64,000 bases of DNA from Parapristionchus giblindavisi. Lineage: Eukaryota > Nematoda > Chromadorea > Rhabditida > Diplogasteridae. Below the pieces are notes generated by a model. It ran no database searches. It was not told where the DNA came from and saw only the letters and a program-made list of their open reading frames with translations. Shown here in pieces: positions 1 through 12,700 of the stretch. Each line of letters begins with the position of its first letter. The first letter of the stretch is position 1. The stretch lies in NCBI GenBank assembly GCA_943737045.1, contig CALSFV010000015.1, forward strand, positions 556,501 through 620,500, read 5' to 3'. The position numbers and the translations under genes are program-made.

Positions 1-439
1 ATTATGGAATGGAAAACGATGATCAGGGGGATAAGAGGGATGAAGTGTTTTCTAATCGGTTGACTGATTAGTAATTGTGAAGGAAGAGGGAGATTAATGC
101 TAGTTGGTCGTTTAAGAGATGAGGAAGAAGAGGGGATAGTAGCTTGTTTAGCTATGATGAGCTGAAGATCGGAGAGAGGGGTTGGTGTAGTTGAATTGTT
201 ATTGGAAAGTGAGAGGAATATTAATGAAGATGCATGTATTAGGTAGGCTGAAAAAATTTCGAATGCAAACTTGTCTCATACTCTTGTTATTCTCAGTCAC
301 TCGTATATTCATACTAAATAGAAGTGCATCCATATCATCAAAGTGTACTTACTGTTCAGTTCTTTCTAATTGCCCATGCGAAAATGCCGTACAGTGTGGT
401 CTCTGACCGAATCTACATTTTCTTTCTCCTTTCCCCGAC

Positions 440-990
440 TGTTATGCATCGTTATATTTGCCTACGCCGTAACCCCCTCCGCCGCGTATCCGGTGCGTAA
501 TGCAGTGTTCAGAACTTGGAAAATGCACGAAAATGCGGAAAATGCTGTTCAGAAGTTCGGGTGGAAAATGCCCGAAAATGCTCGATTTTGGCTCGAAAAA
601 GATGGTTTTTAACGATTTAAAAGCGTTGAGACTCCTTGTTTCATGGAAAATAACTAAGTTAGGTCATTTGTAAAGTATTCTACTGAAACAAATATCTTAT
701 GATCCGATTTTGAGCAGTTTAAGCGAAAAATCTATGAAAATGCTTAGAAAATTCAACATAGCCAGTCCATGTTTCAAATAAACACTTATCATCAATAAAA
801 TGCGTCCGCAACACTGTTTGCAACCTATAAATGTTGATATTAAACTGAAAACCCATTGAAAAGTGCTTAAAATCATTGAAAATGAGCATTTTCTGAGCAT
901 TTTCCACCTGAACTTCTGAACAGCATTTTCCGCATTTTCTTGCATTTACAAGTTCTGAACACTGCATTAGGCAAATGTAACGGTGCATTA
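440..990. mobile_element. Fold-back (inverted-repeat) element, unclassified
   Basis: The right end (about 890-990) is the reverse complement of the left end. The word TGCAGTGTTCAGAACTTG near 500 returns inverted near 950-967, and GAAAATGCGGAAAATGCTGTTC near 533 returns inverted near 920-940. The outermost arms (TTATATTTGCCTA near 450; TAGGCAAATGTAA near 968) also pair, but the left arm has about 33 extra GC-rich bases. No transposase similarity is seen; short ORFs here are arm sequence. Target duplications were not resolved. Probably a non-autonomous DNA element. Confidence 0.6.
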
Positions 991-995
991 GACTA

Positions 996-2300
996 CGTAA
1001 ACCGAGGTGTCTAGTCGAATCCAGTACAAGGAAGGGTGTCTGAATCTACTTTGGACTCGACGACAAAGAGGCACACAGTCAATTCTAATACTCATACTTT
1101 ATTTATATCAAGTGATAACACTAGATGAAGGGATTGGCGTTCTTCAATTCCTCCGTTGGTATCGACCACCATCTCGCACAGTCAAAATCGAGCAAAACTT
1201 ATTAGCCTACTGATACATATGGGATAAGATGATGAATGGGATTAAAAGCAATAGACGATATTAAATGAAATGAGATGGGACGGAGGGTTGATTGTTGTCT
1301 ACCTCTCTATCTCTCTCTATCGCTCTATCTATCTCTATCCCTGGACTACAATTGGTGTTGTTTGTGTATGCATCATTAGAGGGAGAACAAGAAAGAGGAA
1401 GGAAGAACGAAGGGGTAATTTGTGTCAGTGTTTTCCCAGTATTCTTTCATTGGAAAATAGACTGGGTACACTCAATGGGTGAATGATTAACTGTTGGAGA
1501 TGGACTAATGTATAGGTCGAATAGTTGGGTTATCGGTTATCAAAATGCGGTCAGGTTTTTCGATTTTTGGCAAATTTTGGCTCAAAATACGGTCATGCTT
1601 GGTATATACTTTTCGACCTATGGGCTAATGAATGAAATGGATTGTGCGATATGAAGTATAGTAGATGTAGTCACGTCGTGTAGTCTCAAAATGTACTAAT
1701 GTGATGATTAATGTGATCATGAGGAAGATATATTATGGACTATAATATGTTAATGTGATCGGTGATATGGAATCATGCATCGGGTACATGGAGAAGGAGA
1801 CATTTATTTATTTAATTAATTATTTATTTATTCCATCAAATATATATTTATAAACATATTATTGGCGAGGGAAAGAGAGATTACATATAATACATGGACG
1901 GGATAACAAATAAAGAGTTTTTTTTGCTGAAAATATTGAGGTGTTTGCTATACTGATAGTGGGTGTTTTTCTTCTCTTTTTGAGTAGATCGATACAAATG
2001 GAGATGTGGGAATAGATGGACTGAAGAAAGATGGAGTATGGATTGATAGTTGGAGACGTGTGAAGATAATGTTAATTGAAGATGCATGAATACGTCTGTT
2101 GACAGAGATAATAATACAGCGCACCATTCTTTATCATGTGCTCATATCAGACCACAAACGAGATCATATCATTCTAATCGATAATCATTTACAGATCAGC
2201 AGCATCAGCATTCATCGGTAATCTCGTACCTCGTATGCAACATCTACTAGGAGGGGCTGCTCATCGAGAGAATCACTCCAATAGTACGTTCATATTCATC
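996..2300. other. Gene-free stretch
   Basis: No ORF here looks like a protein. It holds one small inverted-repeat element (1511-1622), a CT-rich run near 1300-1340 and a TTTA-rich patch near 1805-1830. Confidence 0.5.
1511..1622. mobile_element. Small MITE, 'ATAGGTCGAA' family
   Basis: The ends are inverted: TATAGGTCGAATAG on the left and ACTTTTCGACCTATG on the right. The inside reads GCGGTCAGGTTTTTCGATTTT. Related sequence occurs at about 53154-53300 and 53926-54046, so this is a dispersed family. Non-coding. Confidence 0.6.
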
Positions 2301-2302
2301 AC

Positions 2303-2304
<2 letters not shown>

Positions 2305-2356
<52 letters not shown>
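2305..2356. repeat. (ATT)n microsatellite
   Basis: About 17 uninterrupted ATT/TTA triplets. Read on the minus strand it gives a run of Asn, which creates a spurious 139-codon ORF. Confidence 0.95.
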
Positions 2357-2359
<3 letters not shown>

Positions 2360-2668
2360 ACCTATTGTGAGGATGGAAATGTGACACTTCTCTGTTTTTT
2401 TTGAACAGGCAATTTTGCAAATGTTCCATTCCCCTCCCCCGCCAATTATTCGTTCATTATGGTCACAGTCAAAATGAGTGTGTATTTGAATCGCAAAAGA
2501 ACCTGGACCAAAAACAGAGAAGTTCCAGAGAAAATGTTTAGATACTGTAGTATGTAGTTGATGCAGTATAGTGTTTCTAACTCCTTGTGTGTCTTCATCG
2601 TAGTTTGCAGTCTTCAGTCGTAGTGTGGATGTTGTGCGTGTATTATTTGATGTCTTACAATTGGTGTA

Positions 2669-2988
2669 AGTATTGATTGTAGATCCAATCAATAATTGTG
2701 ATTATCGATTGTAGATGTAATTAATAATTGTGATTATCGATTGTAGATCGAATCAATAATTGTGATTATCGATTGTAGATCGAATCAATAATTGTGATTA
2801 TCGATTGTAGATCGAATCAATAATTGTGATTATCGATTGTAGATCGAATCAATAATTGTGATTATCGATTGTAGATCCAATCAATAATTGTGATTATCGA
2901 TTGTAGATGTAATTAATAATTGTGATTATCGATTGTAGTTGCACTCAATAATTGTGAATATCGATTGTAGATGCAATCAATAGTTGTG
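2669..2988. repeat. 32-bp tandem repeat (minisatellite), about 9-10 copies
   Basis: The unit ATTATCGATTGTAGAT plus CGAATCAATAATTGTG repeats every 32 bp (starts at 2701, 2733, 2765, 2797, 2829, 2861, 2893, 2925, 2957). Middle copies are nearly identical and edge copies vary, as expected from unequal exchange. Each unit contains a near-palindrome around GATTGTAGATCGAATC. Confidence 0.95.
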
Positions 2989-2989
2989 A

Positions 2990-5900
2990 GAGGATGTCAT
3001 ATGAGAGTATGATTCATATCTAGAGAATTGAATAGAACAGAATAGTGTAGATAGAAAGAGTGAGAGAGATAGGAGAAGAAGAAGATGAAATGATGGTATT
3101 GAAAGTTTATGAAAAGAAGATGATGATGAAGAAGAAGAATAGATGAAGGCTAATTGAGAGATGGAGTAATCGATATGGATGTACCAACTTTAAGAAAATG
3201 ATTTACATCTAATTATATGAAAATGATATTTATGATCTATAATAGTAGCGTAAATCAATCATTTTATGATCCCTTCTCTATCCGCCGAAATGCCGTTTAT
3301 GACTAGATCCGAACAAATGTTCATGTACCAAAAAATTCAGATGTTGTGATGTCTGAAGTATGTTCACTGTGGTTGTTCTATCAATTGAAAGAATATACAA
3401 GAAGAATGTAATAGATGTGTGATATAGTCAGACAAGATAAGGATAATATATAAGCTCAATGAATATAAACTTTTGCGAACGATAACTTTCTCTCGACTCG
3501 ATCCCTTTTCTTATTCTTCTCATTTTACTGAATCACAATGATGTCTCACTTGTTCCTCGTCTTCTTTTATCATTCTTTTGATTCGCGTGAGACTCAGCGA
3601 AGAGGAATAGAATGAGGAATTATGAGAATGGAGAGGAGATAGGAGGGAAGAGAGAGTAGGATGAATGATTGAATAGAAAGGTAATTATGGCCTCCTTCCG
3701 TCTATGACATAAGAGTTGTAGTTGTTGAATATGTAATGGATGAATGAATGGATAGCAATGATCTCCCGCATCTCTCTATTGAAAGATGAGATGGATAAAG
3801 AGGTAGAGATAGATTGATCACACCCTCATATAATAATAATATTAAATTTATCTTATCAGCACATAGTATAGAAGGTAGCCCAGAGAAGAGAAGAGAAGAG
3901 TTGTCGTCTCCTCATTACTATATATCTTTACTAAATGTTCTCATCAAGTATACGGTAGTATTTCATCATTGATATTATAATGTTGACTGGAATGAGTGAG
4001 GATGAAAGATCTATCTATCTCTGTGTCTATGTTCTTTTCTTATTCTCCTCCAGTTTCTTACTCTACTAAGAAGGAGAGGGACGTTATCTAGTCTTTCTTT
4101 CTTATTCTTCTCCCTTCACTCCCTTCATTCCCTTCTACTCCAGTCTCTTTCGTTCACATGGCAATATAAATGAACTGTTATCCCTATCCTTCATTTTCCT
4201 ATGGATGATGGAATAGTGAATACAATCTATGAAGAGGTAATGGTGAAATGATCGTCCTTGATAAGAGAATAAACATAATTGAATGAGTAATAGATATTAA
4301 GAAATGATATTACGTTATCAATCGATAATCTATTAATCAGTTTGTTATGTTAAGAGTAATCAATCGATAATCTGCTGATCAGTTTGGAATATTACGAGTA
4401 ATCAATCAATAATCATCAGATTGAGATTTTAGAAATAATCAATCAATAATCTATTCGTGACGTTAATCTGCACACAAAGATGAAGGTTATTGGAATGATG
4501 GTGTAATCAGTACGGAATGCATATCGTGTATATGATTAGTAGTAATGATTAAACGATCTTTGATCTCTCTTTCTCTCTCTCTCATTCGATAATATTCCAT
4601 TCTCGAATGTATTATTGGTCCTTGTTTGATGGCCGTTTTTGCCCCCCCCCCCTTCATTCCTTCCCTTCCCCACTCACACTCCCTGGCTGTGCGTCATATT
4701 GAAGTGAAGAAGAAGAAGAAGATGATGAAGGAGAGGAGGAGGATGCAAAGACGATAAGAGCATCACCACAGCAGTAAGAATGGAATGGAATGGAATGGAA
4801 TGAATAGAGAGGAATAGATAAGAGAAGATGGAAGATGTTGAAGGATAAGATGAATGGATTTGATGATGATAGAGATATTGATTGATACGATGGAAATATA
4901 TTGATAAATCATTCTTTCAATTGATGACAATATAAATGGCCTTGAATTATCAATGGCTTCGTAACGGGATAATGTTACCTTTTACTTTGTCATTAATGAT
5001 GTCAATGATGAATATTGTGGGAGAAAGGAATGAAATAGGATCAATTCCTCCATATCTCTACTCTATTCCATTATGTTGCATTCCTTTCCATTCTCTATCC
5101 TATCCGTTGTCTGTCTATTCACATTATTATTCGTCGTCTTCTTCTTCTTCTCCTTCAATCCTATCCATTTCGTCTCCCTTTTTGTTCACTCAAATGGCCG
5201 TTGTGCCTTTAATTTAGTATACATGTGCTTGTTGTCTTGATAGAGGGAGAGGGAGAAGGAGAGAAGGAGAGGGAGAGAGTGATCTCTATCTATCGTATGA
5301 TTAAGAGGAGGAGAAGGGAGAATAATATCTATTATATCTATCATACAATACAATACTTATCAGCAAATATCATTATTATAGTATGCAGAGGGGGTCAAAG
5401 CAGAGGGTATCTTCATATTCACAAGTAATATCCGTCGGTCTCTGAGAGAATTCTTCTCCATTTGAGAATATCTATCATATTTCTCTCATAATCTCTTGTC
5501 TTTATTCATTCCAATTCCAATTTCCCCTTCTTTCTTTTCTTCTTTCTTCATCATCATCATCTTTTTCTCTCCTTCGTTCTTTCCTTATCTATCTATTCCT
5601 CATACTGTCACACTCATTTTATTTCGTCTATCTTTTCCTCTCCTCCTCCCTCTATCTATTCATTCCCCTCCCCTCAAATATCGGTGATATGTGTATACTT
5701 ATTGTCTTCTCTCTCTCCTATCTCTTGACTACTCAGTCAGTATATGAGGTTGTTATCCACAAGAGAGTAGGGAAAGAGAATGAATGAATGGATGAATGGA
5801 TAGATAGATGGACAACAAAAGTGATGGAGATGAAGACGGGGCAAGTATGTATGTATGTAATCTACTACTAGAGGAGGAGGAATAAGAATGTATCATTATA

Positions 5901-6774
5901 TATCGAAGAGGAGATGAATGAGTGAATTGATGAATATGTTGAAAGGAGAAGAAGAAGAGTAGATGGAATGGAGATAGATAGATAGAGGGTGAAAGAGTAA
6001 GAGAAAGCGATAGTGGAGGAGAGCAGGCAGTCAGCCACATTCACCCAAACTCCGCCCCTCCATCGTTTTCTCCCCTTCTCTTTTCTCTTCTCCCTTCTCT
6101 TTTCTACTCCCATCGTCCCTTCCCCATACACACACTCCCCTTCTTCTTCACCTATTTGACGTCGTTTTCCCCCATTCTTATTCCCTATTTCATCTACATT
6201 CGATTATTCGATCGCAATCATCAATCGATTGAGTGATAGGACTTGTGCATGGCAATGGCGGAGATACAATAGTATATACAAGAGAGAGAACTAAAGATCG
6301 AAGATTAGCCATAAGTACTCTTCACTCCCTTCTCTACTCTTCCCTTCTACTACACATATAATTCATTGGTTGCTTGTCTCATCTCAACTGGAATCACACT
6401 CCTTTATTCACTCTATACTCGTAGTGGTCCCCTTTCTCTTCTCTACCATGCACTCAACTATGCCAGTCAGCTGATCATCTCAGTGTGTATAGAGTAAGAA
6501 GAAGAGAGACTTCCATTCAACTCCCTCCCTCATTCTCTAATACTTCTCTCGAGTCTCTTCAATTTGCGTGCACCCTCTGGGCAGTCTCGATTGTCGAGGC
6601 CTCGTTCTCAAGCTGACCACGACTCGCGTCTGATCTATTAGTTGCCTCCTCCCTCTGCCTCTCTATCTATCTATCTAGTGGGCGGAGTCAAGATCTCTTC
6701 TCTAATTCTTCTCTCTCTCACTATATTTACTGACTGACCTAGTCATCATCATCATCATTACATATCGCGTCAAT
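2990..6774. other. Intergenic low-complexity DNA upstream of the TRIP12-like gene
   Basis: About 3.8 kb with strong purine/pyrimidine strand bias (GA-rich and CT-rich tracts) and simple repeats such as GGAAT near 4780-4800. A loose repeat of ATCAATCGATAATCTATT type lies at 4314-4460. ORFs are short and biased to Ser/Leu/Ile or Arg/Glu, as low-complexity DNA gives. The last few hundred bases before 6775 should include the promoter and 5' UTR, but no motif can be assigned. Confidence 0.6.
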
Positions 6775-9700
6775 ATGGATTGGCAATCGGATCCTGCTAT
6801 CTTCTCGAGTCTTCTGCGTGCCTATGAGAGAGGAGGAGGTAATAATAGCAATGGTTTAATCATTCCTACCCTACCCGCTCCGACCTTTGTGGCTCCTTCG
6901 GTAGCTGCTGCGCCCATTCCCTATCCACCTCCATCACTGTACAACAACTACAGTATACAGCAGCAATCTCAGCAGTCGCATGGTTACGGTAGTGTGATCA
7001 CTGCTGGTCCTTCTCTGTTGAACGCTAGCAGTGCTCTATTCGGAAGTGTAGCGCCTAGTCAGTCATTCAATCAATTGTATGGTACCACTTCTGGTGTGCC
7101 TCAACAACACGTGCAGTCATTGAGCCATCAAGTCATCCAATACCAATCACCATCCCAACAATATCTGTCTCCTTCTGCACTGAGACAGGCTCCTCTTGCC
7201 CCTGTACAGATACCCCCGCAACCTCCTTTGCAGCTGCAGCAATTGCAGCAACCATTCGTTATGCCTCATCATAATCATCATCAACAACAACACCACCATC
7301 ATCATCAGTTGCCGATGTCCCTGCAGGATGAGAATAGTGGAGGAGGTTGTTATGCATTCCCTAGCACGAGCTACGGTGCTCCACTCCCGTCACTCATTGC
7401 ATCATCACAACAACAGTCTACTTATCAAGTGGTCATACCTCAACAGAATCATTTACATGCAATGCATCAACCGCAACAATATGTACAGTACGCATATGGA
7501 TCTAATCCATCTACATCATCATCATCTAATCAGTGTCTAACACAACAACAACAAGCATTCATGCCCCAGTCATCTTCCGTAGTCAATCAATCCGTGCCGG
7601 ACCCTAGTCCATCATCGTTCATCGATTCACTAATCAATAGTCAACAGATGGATGACTTGCGAGAACAATATAGAATGGATGTGGAGTGTATGGCTTCAGG
7701 GGACAATGGAGGAGGAGGACAGGGATCAACAAGGAGTGATATGGATACGGTAGTTGATATGGAGTCACGGATAAGCAGTACGACTAATGGAGTTGAGCGT
7801 GACTACTTCATGGGATTGTATCAATTAGGAGGAGGAGGAGCCAAGTATAATGCTAATCTAGGTAAATATATTTTATAGTTTAAAATTTTTTTATTGTGTT
7901 GTTTGTGGAGCCTTGCCGCAGCGATCCTTCTTATCTCTATACATGTCATGTGCTCTGCGTTTGATCTTTGATCTTTGTCGCCTAGACGGAATTATCTGCG
8001 CTATCTTGTGACGTGCTTGGTATTTTCTCGATCATGATGATCATTCATTCATTCCATCATTTCCTTTTCTATTATCAATCGCTTGTATTCACTCTCATAT
8101 CATCTTCTCTCTTCTGTTTTGTTCTCTATCTCTTCTCCATCTACTCTATTTAGTCTTTGCTTGTACCAGCGACATCTTCTTCATCTACTCTGTCTATCCC
8201 CTTCTATATCTTTAACTATGCTTGTATCTCTCTCTATTAGTAAATGAAGTGAAAGAATAGAAGAAGAGAAGGCTCGTTCTAGTAGTAGAGATAGATAAAT
8301 AGAAAGACATTGTAAGTAGGGAGGGGAGGGGACTCATTCTATTCATTCATCCTCTTCTTTTCTATATTATTCCTTCATCCTATCTAAGAGAGAGATGGAT
8401 GGATGGATGGATGGAGTTGGGAGGGCTCTCCTCTTCTTCTTCTTTTTTGTCCAGGGGTCTACTTCTAACCCTCTCTCCCTCTCCCTATCTCTCCCTCTCC
8501 CTCTCTATCTACTCCTATCTATCTATCGCTCCTTCTCCTCACCCGTTTGATGCTTTGTTGACTGTGTTTTCGTGGTGAGTAAATGGAGGAGAGAATAGGA
8601 GAGGAGAAGGAATGGAAGAAAAAGAAGGAGAAGGAGAGAGTTGAGTTGAACAAACGAAATGATGAAGATGAAAAGAGAATAGAAGTTACGGTTTAGACAC
8701 TATTCAATAACTGTTTTGTTGCCTATTCTTGAACCAATATCTCATGTACAGGGAAAAAGTGTTATTATTTATCACTTTTTGTGAAAAATATAACACTTCA
8801 CAGGACTTATGCTCTGTGGAGAACATTTTTCCTCTGTGTGCATATAGAGTGGTACGCAGTAAGTAGTAAGAGTATATATATATTTATATCTTTTGTGCTG
8901 ACGAAAAAGAGTCATCCGAGATATATTTAGACACATTATATATGTGTATGGAGAAAGAAAATCTTTTTGCCATTTGATTATGAGAATTGGGAGAGGGAGA
9001 GTGAGAGATAGAAAGGGAGGGGATGGAGGGACGAATAACTGGCTAATTAATATGAGAGTGAATGTAGAATAGAATAGTTTGATGCCTATCTGTCTCTCTC
9101 TCCCTCTCTCTCTCTCTCCCTTTTCTACCTCTCTTTATTCAACTAAATACCATTCATATAGTTTTTGTCCACCTCTGCATTCATGTAATCTTTTCATTCA
9201 TTCATTTCTCATCGTCTTCTCTTATTATGAAATGGTTGAGTGACTGTTTACATGAAGGGAGAGATAGAGAGAGAGGGGGGGAGTCCATGTAATCTTATGA
9301 GGAGTCGAGTCTATTTATTTTTGACTCTCGACGTGGGCTGATGCCAAAACACGCGGCGAGCACCACGACGTGAGAAGAAGACGGTGTATGCTGCGGGGTA
9401 TTGCTGTCCGCTCCGCGAGGTACACCGCCTACACGATTTTGAGATGGCGTACGACTCGAGTAAAAAATACGGGAGTTTATACATGGAAGGTAGATCGTTG
9501 TTGATCCCTACATAGGATTCGTCATCAATGAACGTATCTAAGATGGACTTGAAACCCTTTCGCTAATTGCCCATATTAGAGATTATCGCACAATTGTACT
9601 GTGATTGAGTGATCAAATGGTGATGATGTTGACTTGATCTGTGAACTTGATCTATCTCTATCTCGTATATCGACCATATACTACTCCATTCCCATCTCCA

Positions 9701-12700
9701 TCCTCTTCATTCTCCTTCATCATCATCCCATCTCTGTTTATTGTTTGGAAGAAGAGAAAGAGTCTCCTCTCTCTTCTATCAAATTGTCCCCTTTCTGATT
9801 ATGACAAAAGTGGGGATAGAGATAGATGACTATCTAGATGGATATAATATATGTGAATACATGAGTTAATGAATGAGGGGATAATATTACATCCCCATTT
9901 TATTCTTTATTCTTCCTACTAAGAACTCCTCTTCATCTCTCTCATGAACAAGAGTTGTGTTCCATAGAATGGAATAAATGAATGAAGTAGTAGAATAAGA
10001 GATAGTGAGAGATAAGAGATGGAGAGAGGAGAGCATGTGTACTCGCTGTTTTTCAATCTTTTTTCTCTTCTTCTTCATCTCTATCTGTCCATATTCTCGG
10101 CCTTATTTACTCTCATATGATTAGAGGAGGACAGTAAACTAGAAGATGATAGTAATGGAATACATGGAGGGATATAGAGTGGGAGAAGGATCATGATGGC
10201 GCATGTCGAATTGATCGACTTCCCCCCTCTCTCTCTCTCCCTCTCTCTCTCTCTCCCTCTCTCGCTCTCTCCCTCTCTCTCTCTCTCTCCCCCTCTCTCC
10301 CTCTCTCCCTCTCTCTCTTCCGCTTGTAGATCTACGGATGGGAAGAGATGTAGGAAATAGATGGGGATCTATGTAGTTTTGAATTTAGAGAACAACGGCA
10401 GGAAGGGAGTGAGCTTTTCCCTCTATCTCCTCCATCTAACTATCCCTATCCTTTCACTTTATCACATTGTGGTATCAGTGAATATGATTTGTATCTCTCC
10501 CTCTCCCTCTCCCTCTCCCTCTCCCTCTCCCTCTCCCTCTCCCTCTCCCTCCCTCTTGTTCCTTCCACTCTTTGATCTCCTATCTACATGTCACTTCCTC
10601 TTTATCGGTATATCCTCCTCTCTCTCTTGATATGTCTTATCCTCTTTGATGATTGCTTTAGTGGGAGAAGAGAGGGAGATGGAGAGAAGAGGAAGAAGAA
10701 GAAGAAGTAGATGTCTTGGTATAGATCTATCCATACTTGTCTTCTTCTTCTCCTTCTTCTTCTTTAGTGTATCTACAGTACTGGCCAAAAAAGTGTAACA
10801 TTTGGATTTTTCGCCATAACTTTTTTCAAACTCAACCGATCGAGTCCAGGTTTTCAGGGATAATTTTAAGAGTGTTTTTACGTGTCTTACACAAAAACCA
10901 CCGCGGTTGAGCTCTTCCGGTGAATTTTATTTCGATTTTATCAAAAGTCACAAAAATGAAATTTTCGTTTTTTTCGAATTCTTCGATTTTTTTCACTTAT
11001 TTTGCCATCAATGTGTATTATATCAATTTCAAAGCATGACACGGATTCTCGGGATCAAGAATCTACCGAGATCCGAGCGGGAATCCATTCGTCGTGGACG
11101 TCAGGTGGGGCTGTCACTGGCACTCTGTCACAGCAGTTCCGAGTGACGGTTTCGACTATCCTGAAGGTCATCAAAACTTCAATCCGTGCTCAAACAATGA
11201 AGAAGGTTAATGTACGACCTCGCAAGTCGACCACGACATCGGATCGTCTGATTATCTGCACCTCGAAGGAGAAACTGAGGCTCACTACAATGGACATCAA
11301 GCGAGCACTAGCGGAGATTCGCTAATTTGAGGTGGCTAAGGTTTCTAAACATGGCTGAAAAGATGTTTTAAGGAATGAAAAGTCCTCTAGCATATCTCCT
11401 TCTTCATAATTCTCTTCACGTGAACCAGGGGTCCAACCCCATCTTCAGAGAAACAACAACACAACATCAACGATCCTCCTCCATGCTTCACGGTGGTCCG
11501 TTGGTACTTCACATCCAATCTAGTGCCAACCGGACGACGAACATGATTTATTTCCACCGTACCAATCATCAGAAACTTGTTTTCGTCTGAGAATAAGACC
11601 TAATTCTACTGTTAGGGGGTCCAATATCAGTGCTCTTTTGCCCATGTGATCCATGCTTTGCGATTCTTTTCGGAGATCAGCGGATTCTTGATATGTCGAC
11701 GTTCGAAGAGACCCGAAGCTCGAAGACGATGCTGTACATTGTTCACGGACACCTCAAACATCTTTTCAGTCATGTTTAGAAACCTTAGCTACCTCAAATT
11801 AGCGAATCTCCGCTAGTGCTCGCTTGATGTCCATTGTAGTGAGCCTCAGTTTATCCTTCGAGATGCAGGTAATCAGACGATCCGATGTCGTGGTCGACTT
11901 GCGAGGTCGTACATTAACCTTCTTCATTGTTTGAGCACGGATTGAAATTTTGATGACCTTCAGGATAGTCGAAACAGTCACTCGGAACTGCTGTGACAGA
12001 GTGCCAGTGACAGTCCCATCTGATGTCCACGACTAATGGATTCTCGCGCGGATCTCGGTAGATTCTTGTTCCCAAGAATCCGTCTCATACTTTTAAAACG
12101 ATCCAACACACATTACTAGCAAAATTAGTGAAAAAATTAAGTCGAAATCGAAGAAACCGAAAATCTCACTTTTGTGACTTTTGATAAATTCTAAATAAAT
12201 TTCACCGTAAGGGATAACCCGGGCTAAATTGTTGTATAAAACACGTCAAGACTCTATCAAAATTATCCCTGAAAATCTGGACTCGATCGGTTGAGTTTGA
12301 AAAAAGTTATGGCGAAAAATCCAAATGTTACACTTTTTTGGCCAGTACTGTAAGTACATTTAGCATCTCTTCTTGTACTACTCTATCCTCTTTTTGCTTC
12401 TTGAGAGGAAATGGAAGGGAAAATGGTCTTAGTATCCAACACAGAGAGATACATTCAATTTTGTATTGTTTAATATTGAATTAAAAGAAGGGAAAGGTGG
12501 AGAGAACTTCGATATGAAGATATCGAACGAAGCTTACTATATAAGCCTTATATGATTATTCTAATTGAATAATAATTGTATATTAGTTGCTACAAGTTAA
12601 TACTATTATACTTAACATGTTCATGCACTATAATTGTGTAATTACATAATGTCATGAGTTAAATCAATGTATTGTATGAATAGCTGCTTCCGTTCCAATC

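Noticed and set aside
2273..2692. 139-codon minus-strand frame with a poly-Asn run
   Set aside because: Poly-Asn is the (ATT)n microsatellite read in frame; the rest has no recognisable motif.
7196..7540. 114-codon frame overlapping exon 1 of the TRIP12-like gene
   Set aside because: A +1-shifted reading of the CAA/CAT-rich coding sequence.
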